A stretch of 7,329 bases of DNA from Phycisphaerae bacterium (GTDB taxonomy: Bacteria; Planctomycetota; Phycisphaerae; Phycisphaerales; SM1A02). Of this stretch, positions 1 through 5,443 are shown one piece after another. The first letter of the stretch is position 1; each line of letters opens with the position of its first letter. The stretch is taken from the NCBI GenBank assembly GCA_016873375.1, contig VGXJ01000086.1, positions 1 to 7,329 of the forward strand. Reading direction: 5' to 3'. Both the position numbers and the translations under genes were made by a program. The notes under the pieces were generated by a model. It saw nothing but the letters and a program-made list of their open reading frames with translations, searched no databases and was not told the origin of the DNA.

Positions 1-6
1 AGCCAC

Positions 7-603
7 ATGGCCGAGGCCGCCATGCAGAAGATCCGCTCGGCGACCGTCGACTTCAACGAGTTTCGCGTGAGCCTCGTCGAGGAGATGGTGCAGATCATCG
101 GCGTGCGCTACCCCCGTGCCGAGGAGCGCTGCAAGGCGATGCGTCGCGTGCTCTACGACATCTTCCGCCACCACCACAAGGTGAGCCTGTCGCACCTCGA
201 GGGGCATCCCAAGCAGCACATCCGTGCATACCTCGACAACCTCGACGGCATGATCGCGTATGTCTCGAACCGGGTGTGCCTCCTGCGCTACAGCGTGCAC
301 GCGATCCCTGTCGACCAGACGACGCATGAGCTGCTGATCGAGGAGGGCGCGCTCAGCGCAACCGTATCGCTCTCGGACGCCGCCGGCGTGCTCGAGCGAA
401 ACATCCGCGCCGGCCACGGTCTCGGGTCGTACTTCGCGCTGCAGGCCGCGGCCGACAAGCGTCACGCTGCGGGGTCCAGGGCCGCGCCGAAGGCCGCCAA
501 GCCGGAGAAGGCCGCGAAGCCGACCAAGGCGTCGGCCAAGGCTTCCAAGCCCGCGTCGGGCGCGACCCGAACCAAGGTCGCCGCACGCAACAAGGGTCGA
601 TGA
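7..603 (+). CDS. Divergent HhH-GPD (endonuclease III-like) protein with a basic Lys/Ala-rich tail
   Basis: The 198-residue reading frame is open back to base 1, so the true start may lie outside the window; ATG at 7 is the first start visible and ATG at 22 is an in-frame alternative. Residues about 15-150 look alpha-helical and their motif order recalls the HhH-GPD DNA glycosylase fold. A helix resembling the first helix is followed by LDGMIAYVSNRV (79-90) where the family has LPGVGRKTA, then PVDQTTHELL (101-110) where it has the VDTHV block with the catalytic Asp, here D103. The second hairpin Gly is lost, and the lysine used by endonuclease III for lyase activity is Tyr or Val here. There is no 4Fe-4S cysteine cluster. 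Residues about 151-198 are rich in Lys, Ala and Pro with AAKP-type repeats, like histone H1 tails, which suggests nucleic-acid binding. The fold assignment is inference from motif spacing. It could be a monofunctional or inactive base-excision repair protein, or a structural DNA binder. Confidence 0.75.
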   Translation: MAEAAMQKIRSATVDFNEFRVSLVEEMVQIIGVRYPRAEERCKAMRRVLYDIFRHHHKVSLSHLEGHPKQHIRAYLDNLDGMIAYVSNRVCLLRYSVHAIPVDQTTHELLIEEGALSATVSLSDAAGVLERNIRAGHGLGSYFALQAAADKRHAAGSRAAPKAAKPEKAAKPTKASAKASKPASGATRTKVAARNKGR

Positions 604-621
604 TTCCTTCCTGCTCCGCAC

Positions 622-663
622 TCCGGCTGGGCAGGTGAACGCACGCCGGATCCCGAAGGATCC
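622..663 (+). promoter_or_regulatory. Two mutually exclusive hairpins in the yebC leader
   Basis: The 81-base gap before yebC holds two perfect 6-bp stems. TCCGGC (622-627) can pair with GCCGGA (645-650), and GGATCC (648-653) can pair with GGATCC (658-663) across a CGAA loop. They share bases 648-650, so only one can form at a time. The second ends 7 bases before the ribosome binding site at 671. No T-tract follows, so neither looks like a standard terminator. A regulatory role is speculative; the pairing itself is seen directly. Confidence 0.3.
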
Positions 664-670
664 ACCGTAC

Positions 671-676
671 AGAGGA
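671..676 (+). promoter_or_regulatory. Ribosome binding site of yebC
   Basis: AGAGGA lies 8 bases before the ATG at 685. This is the clearest Shine-Dalgarno-like site in the window and fixes the yebC start, together with the family-typical N-terminus that begins at that ATG. Confidence 0.6.
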
Positions 677-684
677 CGAGCGCC

Positions 685-1410
685 ATGGCCGGTCACAGCG
701 CCTGGAAGAACATCAAGCACCGCAAGGCCGCCGTTGATGCCAAGCGCGGAAAGCTTTGGTCCAAGGCCAGCCGCGCCATCATCATGGCCGCCAAGTCAGG
801 CGGCGGCGATCCGCGCTTCAACGCCGGCCTTCGCCTGGCCATCGACGAGGCCAAGGCCGTGAACATGCCCCGCGACACGATCGAAAAGGCCGTGAAGAAG
901 GGGACCGGCGAGCTCGACAGCGAGTCCTACGAGGCCGTCCGCTACGAGGGCTATGCGACCGGCGGTGTGGCTGTGATCGCCGAGTGCCTCGTGTGCAACG
1001 TGAACCGCACCGCGCCTGAGATCCGCACGATCTTCGACAAGAACGGCGGCAGCTTTGGCGTGCCCGGCAGCGTGAGCTACTCGTTCGCGCAGCAGGGTTC
1101 GATCCTCGTCGATGGCGAAAAGACCGGCGAGGAGCGCCTCATGGAGGTCGCGCTCGAGGCCGGTGCGCAGGACATCCGCGACCTTGGCGGTGCATGGCAG
1201 GTGCTCACGGCGCCCGCCGACCTCTCCAAGGTCAAGGAAGCGCTTGAGGCCGCCTCGATCGTGCTCGAATCAGCCGAGATCGCGTGGATCCCCGGCATGA
1301 TGGTGCAGGTCGATCCCGCATCGGGTGCTGCCGTACAGAAGCTGATCGATGCCCTTGAGGAGCACGACGACGTGCAGAAGGTCTTCACCAATGCTGAGTT
1401 CCCCGAGTGA
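685..1410 (+). CDS. yebC: YebC/PmpR/TACO1 family regulatory protein
   Basis: This is a cytoplasmic protein of the YebC family. Members have been described as DNA-binding transcriptional regulators (PmpR) and, like mitochondrial TACO1, as translation factors that help ribosomes through difficult stretches such as polyproline. The 241-residue length is normal for the family. The N-terminus MAGHSAWKNIKHRKAAVDAK matches the family signature and fixes the start. Other family blocks are the basic helical domain 1 (about 1-75, ending KKGTGE), YEGYATGGVAVIAE (87-100), the NRT segment (107-109) and GGSFGVPGSVSYSF (121-134), then the two alpha/beta domains to the C-terminal DDVQKVFTN. The family's usual TDN before NRT is VCNV here, a mild variation. 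It follows the HhH-GPD-like gene after 81 bases and may be cotranscribed with the lipoprotein gene 4 bases downstream. It is not next to ruvC or ruvAB here, as it often is elsewhere. Confidence 0.97.
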   Translation: MAGHSAWKNIKHRKAAVDAKRGKLWSKASRAIIMAAKSGGGDPRFNAGLRLAIDEAKAVNMPRDTIEKAVKKGTGELDSESYEAVRYEGYATGGVAVIAECLVCNVNRTAPEIRTIFDKNGGSFGVPGSVSYSFAQQGSILVDGEKTGEERLMEVALEAGAQDIRDLGGAWQVLTAPADLSKVKEALEAASIVLESAEIAWIPGMMVQVDPASGAAVQKLIDALEEHDDVQKVFTNAEFPE

Positions 1411-1414
1411 TGTG

Positions 1415-1948
1415 ATGCGCCTGATGGCGCGGGTCGTGGCGGTGGTCGCGCTGGTCCTTCCCTCCACCGGCTGCGCACTGGGCACGGCATCCCGCCCGTA
1501 CCCGGGCGGCGATGTGGAGCGGTTGTGGCAGTGCACCGTGGCGGTCGCCGAGGATCCTGCCGTCGAGCAGTGGCACACCGTCGAGAACAATGCGTGGGTC
1601 AGCCGCGGCGATCGTCGCGTGGAGCTCATGCGCGTCATCGAGCGCGTGCTGGAACAGGAGGGCGCAAAGCCCGAGTACCAGCGCCAGACCTGGTCGATGA
1701 CGCTTCGCGTGCTGGCGGCCGCTCCCGACGGCGATCCTGAGACGGGCGAAGTGCGTCGCGATCCGGAGGTGCGCATCGAATCGCGGAGCAGTCGGCCACC
1801 GGCGCAGTTCTGGATCTTCGCCGATGCGATGCTCGATGCGATCGATGCGCGCCTGAACGATCCTGTGCAGCGGCCGGGCGTGGCGCCCAAGACACGACCC
1901 GATCGCGCGGGACAGGTGGCACCGGGCGGTTCGCTGCAGTCGCCGTGA
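1415..1948 (+). CDS. Small predicted lipoprotein of unknown function
   Basis: From ATG 1415 the product has 177 residues. It opens with a short basic region (MRLMAR), a hydrophobic core VVAVVALVLP and the lipobox-like STGC with Cys at residue 20, so export and lipid attachment are predicted. The -3 Ser instead of Leu makes the lipobox imperfect. The mature part begins with a Gly/Pro-rich linker, followed by a soluble alpha/beta region with WQCTVAVAEDP, WSMTLRV and FWIFADAMLDAID, and ends in a basic Pro/Gly-rich tail. I do not recognise the family. An upstream ATG at 1391 overlaps the end of yebC and has AGAAGG 9 bases before it. Those bases encode conserved yebC residues, so they are weak support, and I prefer 1415 for the compact signal peptide. 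The 4-base gap to yebC suggests translational coupling. Confidence 0.72.
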   Translation: MRLMARVVAVVALVLPSTGCALGTASRPYPGGDVERLWQCTVAVAEDPAVEQWHTVENNAWVSRGDRRVELMRVIERVLEQEGAKPEYQRQTWSMTLRVLAAAPDGDPETGEVRRDPEVRIESRSSRPPAQFWIFADAMLDAIDARLNDPVQRPGVAPKTRPDRAGQVAPGGSLQSP

Positions 1949-1953
1949 GCCTC

Positions 1954-2005
1954 GTGGCTGCGATCCTGCGGGCATGCGCAGGGCGGTGCGGCGATGGTCA
2001 GCCAC
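1954..2005. terminator. Possible bidirectional terminator: nested hairpin in convergent gap
   Basis: Between two converging genes, GTGGCTG (1954-1960) is the exact reverse complement of CAGCCAC (1999-2005). Inside it, CCTGCG (1965-1970) pairs with CGCAGG (1977-1982) around a 6-base loop. The position fits a shared terminator, but no T-tract flanks it on either strand. A GC-only structural terminator is therefore only possible, and Rho-dependent ending is an alternative. Confidence 0.3.
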
Positions 2006-2018
2006 TCGGTAGAGCGAG

Positions 2019-2822
2019 CTAAAGCCCTGTCTCGAGACCTGCCTGCCTGAGTGCGCGCTTGGCCACATGGCTGATCACGCTGAAGGCAGCCACGAGTGCC
2101 ACGATCCCGATCCCGAACCACAGCCAGCCCTGATCGCGGATCAGCGCCTGGATGTCGCCTGCACCGGTGGCCGCGCCCGCCGCTGCGATGCCCGCCGCGG
2201 CGATGGTGCGTGGCGTCATGCCGATCGCCGTTCCCGCCATGAACGGCAGCAACCTCACGCCGGTGCTCGCCATCGCGAGGTTGGCGATGGCGAACGGCGA
2301 GTTCGGCGGCAGCCGGAGCAGCGCCACGAGCCACATCAGGCGGATCTGGTGCGCGCCCACGAGTGCGCTGCGGATTGCGCGGGCCTTGGGCTTTGCATCA
2401 AGCCAGGCTTCGATGCCGCGACCGCTCACGAGCCTGGAAAAGCTCCAGCCGAGCAGCGCTCCGCCCACGCAGCCTGCGATCGCAGCAGGTGCTCCGAGCG
2501 TGAGCCCGAACACCCAGCCCCCGAGGATCGCCTGCGCGTAGGTCGGCAGGATGCCGAGCCCGCTCGAGATGGCGAAGATCAGGATGTACGCGGGGATCCC
2601 GCGCGATGGATCCTCCTTGAGCCACTCGCCGACGGCGCCGATGTTGGCCAGCAGCTTGAAGCCGATGAGCGGCGGCACCGTGACCCAGACGATCGCGAGC
2701 GCGAAGGCAGCGTTGCGGCGCGTGGTGGACTCGGTTGGCATTGGAGCCAGCGCTGCCGTGCGATGCGGCGCGGATGCCGATGGCTCCTTCGATGGATCGG
2801 GCGTGATCGTGGGGTCGGTCAT
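2019..2822 (-). CDS. TVP38/TMEM64 family membrane protein (VTT domain)
   Basis: This integral membrane protein has 267 residues from the ATG at 2822. Residues 1-36 are a polar, Pro/Ser/Thr-rich cytoplasmic leader, then a first membrane segment lies at about 37-58. The VTT (formerly SNARE-associated) core runs from about 95 to 215. It has the family block GGWVFGLTLGAPAAIAG (101-117) with GGALLGWSFSR (120-130), and the second block RLPPNSPFAIANLAMAS (170-186) with LLPFMAGTAIGMTP (191-204). A last membrane segment lies at about 233-252. The family includes DedA-related proteins linked to lipid scrambling and membrane homeostasis; the substrate cannot be read from sequence. The frame extends upstream to a TTG at 2864 that overlaps the previous gene, but the ATG gives a cleaner start. 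It lies 13 bases behind the TSUP gene and is probably cotranscribed. Confidence 0.88.
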   Translation of the reverse strand: MTDPTITPDPSKEPSASAPHRTAALAPMPTESTTRRNAAFALAIVWVTVPPLIGFKLLANIGAVGEWLKEDPSRGIPAYILIFAISSGLGILPTYAQAILGGWVFGLTLGAPAAIAGCVGGALLGWSFSRLVSGRGIEAWLDAKPKARAIRSALVGAHQIRLMWLVALLRLPPNSPFAIANLAMASTGVRLLPFMAGTAIGMTPRTIAAAGIAAAGAATGAGDIQALIRDQGWLWFGIGIVALVAAFSVISHVAKRALRQAGLETGL

Positions 2823-2835
2823 GGCAGTGAGAGGT

Positions 2836-3762
2836 TCATCGGCCCAAGAACAATCGTGCCGCAAGCAGGATCAGCAGGATCACGAAGCCTGCCGCAAGCT
2901 TGCGAACCGGCAGGCGATGCATGAGCGACGCACCGAGATAGCCGCCGATGACTCCCCCAGGGAGGAGGCAGATCATGAGCCGGGCTTCATCATGCAGCCC
3001 GATGACTCCCCCAGGGAGGAGGCAGATCATGAGCCGGGCTTCGTCATGCAGCCCGGCGAACCCCTCGCCTTGGACGATCGGGGTGATCCGTGCGAGCATG
3101 GCGAAGCTGCTGGTGATGAGCACCAGAAGAGAACTGGTGGTGATGGTCGCTCGCATCGGCAGCCCGCCGAGCATGCGCAGCCACGGCACGGCGAGGATGC
3201 CACCGCCGATCCCCAAGAGCGCCGAGAGCACGCCCATGAGCGTGCCCAGCATGACTGCGAGGACCGGCACCGGGGCGGCTCGAAGCGGGGCTGCGGGCCC
3301 ATCCTGTTCCTTGCCCCGCCAGAGCGCCCATGATTCGCGCAGTGCGGTGGTCGTGAGGAAGCAGCCAAGGAGGACTTCGAGCACCCGCGCGTCGAGCAGT
3401 CCGGCGAGCATCGATCCAAGCCACGAGCCCACGATGGTCGCGGGGAGTGCCCAGGTGACCCAGCGCCACTGGATGGTCTTGGTTCGAAGGTTCTTCGCTG
3501 CGCTGCTGCTGGCCACGCACACGCCAACTGGGAGCGCTGCGACCTGGAACGTCTTGATGGAGTCCCCCGAGACCACGGTCAGTCCGGGGATGATCACCAG
3601 GCCACCGCCGATGCCGAAGAGGCCGCCTCCCAGTCCGCCAGCAAGCCCAATGAGCGCGATCTTGGCCACCAGCACCGGTTGGTCAACGATGCTCGTCAGG
3701 ATGGGCAGCGTGGCGCTGGAATCTCCACCGAACTTGCGGCGGCTTTCCGGGGAGCAGTCCAC
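2836..3762 (-). CDS. TSUP family permease (TauE/SafE, DUF81) with an internal 18-residue duplication
   Basis: This is a polytopic inner-membrane transporter of the TSUP superfamily, whose members export or import sulfite, sulfoacetate, thiosulfate and related small anions; the substrate here is unknown. Its two pseudo-symmetric halves each show the family glycine motif: GGGLFGIGGGLVIIPG at 45-60 and GVLSALLGIGGGILAVPWL at 177-195. A third conserved block, LLPGGVIGGYLGASL, ends at about 280. Just before it, residues 237-254 (GLHDEARLMICLLPGGVI) are repeated exactly at 255-272. This adds an extra hydrophobic stretch preceded by a charged HDEAR loop. The start is uncertain. GTG 3762 gives 308 residues with a polar 26-residue leader, while GTG 3675 would begin just before the first membrane segment. 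Neither has a strong ribosome binding site. The gene leads a probable operon with the VTT protein and diverges from comM. Confidence 0.9.
   Translation of the reverse strand: MDCSPESRRKFGGDSSATLPILTSIVDQPVLVAKIALIGLAGGLGGGLFGIGGGLVIIPGLTVVSGDSIKTFQVAALPVGVCVASSSAAKNLRTKTIQWRWVTWALPATIVGSWLGSMLAGLLDARVLEVLLGCFLTTTALRESWALWRGKEQDGPAAPLRAAPVPVLAVMLGTLMGVLSALLGIGGGILAVPWLRMLGGLPMRATITTSSLLVLITSSFAMLARITPIVQGEGFAGLHDEARLMICLLPGGVIGLHDEARLMICLLPGGVIGGYLGASLMHRLPVRKLAAGFVILLILLAARLFLGR
2947..3054. repeat. 54-bp tandem direct duplication inside the TSUP gene
   Basis: Bases 2947-3000 and 3001-3054 are identical except for one position (A at 2989, G at 3043). On the coding strand this is the synonymous GAT/GAC at Asp258/Asp240. 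The unit is 18 codons, so the frame is kept. Each copy contains CTCCC-CCA-GGGAG (2952-2964 and 3006-3018), a small hairpin that could promote slippage during replication. The single silent difference argues for a real and fairly recent duplication rather than a simple assembly collapse or expansion. Confidence 0.97.
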
Positions 3763-3782
3763 GACGGCGTCATGATGGCGCC

Positions 3783-5333
3783 ATGCCCTCCGGGTGCCTC
3801 TCGTTCGTCCTGCGCGGCCTTGATGCCCTCGCCGTCGAGGTCGAGGTCACGGTGGCCTCGCGTGGTCTGCCGCACACCACGATCGTGGGCCTGCCCGATG
3901 CTGCCGTGCGCGAGAGCATCCAGCGTGTGCGCAGCGCGCTGGCCGCGATCGGTCGCGACATGCCGCGCAGCCCGCTCACGATCAATCTGGCGCCGGCACA
4001 TCTTCGCAAGGAGGGCCCCGTCTTCGACCTGCCCATGGCGCTGGGACTGCTTGCCGCGGATGGTGCATTCGCCAAGGCGGTGCCGTCAGCGCCGGCGCTC
4101 CATGAATGGATGGTGGCGGGTGAACTTGCGCTCGATGGCCGGCTGCGCTCGATCAGCGGTGCCGTGAGCATGGCCATGGCAGCGCGGTCCATGGGCCTTC
4201 GAGGCGTGATCGTGCCTGCCGAGAATGCAGCGCAGGCCGCGGTCGTGCGTGGCATCACGGTGCTGGGCGCCACGCATCTCAAGCAGGTCATCGAGCATGC
4301 ACGCACGGGCCAGGCGCTCGAGCCCTTTGAGCCGGGCGTGATGAGTGTGCCGGCGTCGTCCACCGCGCCGGACTTCGGGGCCATCCTCGGGCAGGAGCTG
4401 GCCAAGCGAGCCATGGCCATCGCCGCAGCGGGCGGGCACAATGTGCTGCTCATCGGGCCTGCTGGGTGCGGAAAGACCATGATGGCCCGCGCACTGCCGG
4501 GCATCCTGCCGCCACTCGATCACGATCAGGCCCTCGAGGTCACCCGCATCCAGAGTGCCGCCGGTCTCTTGCCCGGCGGCGTGTCGTTGGCCATCGAACG
4601 GCCGGTGCGATCCCCGCACCACACGGCCAGTTGCGCTGCGATCGTCGGCGGTGGACGCGGCCCGCGTCCAGGTGAGGTCACGCTGGCGCACCACGGCATC
4701 CTGTTTCTGGATGAGCTTCCCGAGTTCATGCGGCCCGCACTCGAGGCGCTGCGCGAGCCGCTCGAGGATGGTCATGTCACCATCGCGCGCAGTGCGGGCA
4801 CGGTCCGCTTCCCGGCGCGGTGCATGCTCGTGGCAGCCATGAATCCAACGGCGCGCGGCAATCGTGGTGCCGGCCGTGGTGGTGGCGTCGCCGATGCTGA
4901 TGCGTATCTCTCTCGCGTCAGCGGCCCACTGCTTGATCGCATCGACATGCATGTGCAGGTGCGCCCGGTCGATGTCTCACTCTTCGCCACGCGTCGTTCG
5001 GGCGCCGATTCAGCGAGCCTGCGCGCCTTGGTCGACCGCGCCCGTTCACGCCAAGCCGCTCGGCAGGGGAGCGTGCTGAATGCATCGCTCGCCTCGTCGA
5101 CGCTCGATCGATGCGGTGGGATCACCGCCCCAGCCGCTGCCGTGCTCTCCGAGTCGATGACCGGGCTCGGGCTCTCGGCCCGCGCGTATGACAAGGTCCG
5201 GCGCGTGGCGCGCACCATCGCCGACCTCGAGCAGAGCGACCGTGTCGAGCCCGAGCATGTGCTCGAGGCCGTGCAGTACCGGCAGTTGGATCGCAGCAGC
5301 GGTGCGCTGGTCGACTACGCCGGGTCGGGGTAG
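3783..5333 (+). CDS. comM: ComM/YifB family Mg-chelatase-like AAA+ ATPase lacking the cysteine cluster
   Basis: ComM is a hexameric AAA+ branch-migration helicase that helps integrate incoming DNA during natural transformation; YifB/ComM homologues also occur widely in bacteria not known to be competent. The 516 residues match the family length. The N-terminal S5-like domain opens with RGLDALAVEVEV and GLPHTTIVGLPDAAVRES, which fixes the start. The ATPase domain has Walker A GPAGCGKT (225-232), SPHHTAS, Walker B ILFLDELPEF (306-315), the sensor-1 Asn354 in AAMNP and the arginine-rich YLSRVSGPLLDRID (375-388). The C-terminal domain has LGLSARAYDKVRRVARTIADLE. The usual cysteine segment after AAMNP (NPCPCG with further cysteines) is replaced by TARGNRGAGRGGG (356-368) with no Cys. 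No ribosome binding site is seen close to the ATG. The start lies 20 bases from the divergent permease start. Confidence 0.95.
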   Translation: MPSGCLSFVLRGLDALAVEVEVTVASRGLPHTTIVGLPDAAVRESIQRVRSALAAIGRDMPRSPLTINLAPAHLRKEGPVFDLPMALGLLAADGAFAKAVPSAPALHEWMVAGELALDGRLRSISGAVSMAMAARSMGLRGVIVPAENAAQAAVVRGITVLGATHLKQVIEHARTGQALEPFEPGVMSVPASSTAPDFGAILGQELAKRAMAIAAAGGHNVLLIGPAGCGKTMMARALPGILPPLDHDQALEVTRIQSAAGLLPGGVSLAIERPVRSPHHTASCAAIVGGGRGPRPGEVTLAHHGILFLDELPEFMRPALEALREPLEDGHVTIARSAGTVRFPARCMLVAAMNPTARGNRGAGRGGGVADADAYLSRVSGPLLDRIDMHVQVRPVDVSLFATRRSGADSASLRALVDRARSRQAARQGSVLNASLASSTLDRCGGITAPAAAVLSESMTGLGLSARAYDKVRRVARTIADLEQSDRVEPEHVLEAVQYRQLDRSSGALVDYAGSG

Positions 5334-5343
5334 CGGCTCAGGT

Positions 5344-5443
5344 CGCGCTCTCACTCGAGTCCGGGCGCGAAGCCCCAGCGCATCGCGTTCTCGCGCGCTC
5401 TCACTCGAGTCCGGGTGCGAAGCCGCGGCGCATCGTGTTCTCG
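5344..5443. repeat. 50-bp tandem duplication of the putA 3' end, including its stop codon
   Basis: Bases 5344-5393 and 5394-5443 match at 46 of 50 positions. The right copy encodes the C-terminus of PutA (ENTMRRGFAPGLE, stop at 5401-5403). The left copy lies beyond the stop, in the gap before comM ends. Read in its own frame on the minus strand it gives ENAMRWGFAPGLE and a stop at 5351. Because 50 is not a multiple of 3 and the right copy is reached first, the PutA protein is unchanged. Each copy carries the palindrome ACTCGAGT (5353-5360, 5403-5410). The left copy shows two amino-acid changes, as expected for unconstrained sequence. Apart from this duplication, the 67-base gap 5334-5400 shows nothing else I can support. 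Confidence 0.95.

Noticed and set aside
1997..2022. A tRNA-like fragment resembling a D-arm (CGGTAGAGC)
   Set aside because: No acceptor stem, anticodon arm or T-arm surrounds it, so it is neither a tRNA nor a convincing tRNA remnant or attachment site.
1270..2334. Long minus-strand open frame of about 354 codons opposite yebC, the lipoprotein gene and the VTT gene
   Set aside because: It crosses three well-supported genes and an intergenic gap. Its product is rich in Arg, His and Ser with no domain, typical of antisense frames kept open by high GC.
2067..3333. Plus-strand open frames opposite the VTT and TSUP genes, one of which translates the tandem repeat as a charged peptide repeat
   Set aside because: The opposite strand encodes two recognisable membrane proteins, and the silent difference between the repeat copies supports selection on the minus-strand frame. 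The plus-strand products are low-complexity Arg/His/Glu sequences with no family resemblance.
5365..5396. Weak stem GCGCGA with TCGCGC downstream of putA as a terminator
   Set aside because: It has a 6-bp stem with a 20-base loop and no T-tract; expected by chance at this GC content and inside a duplicated sequence.
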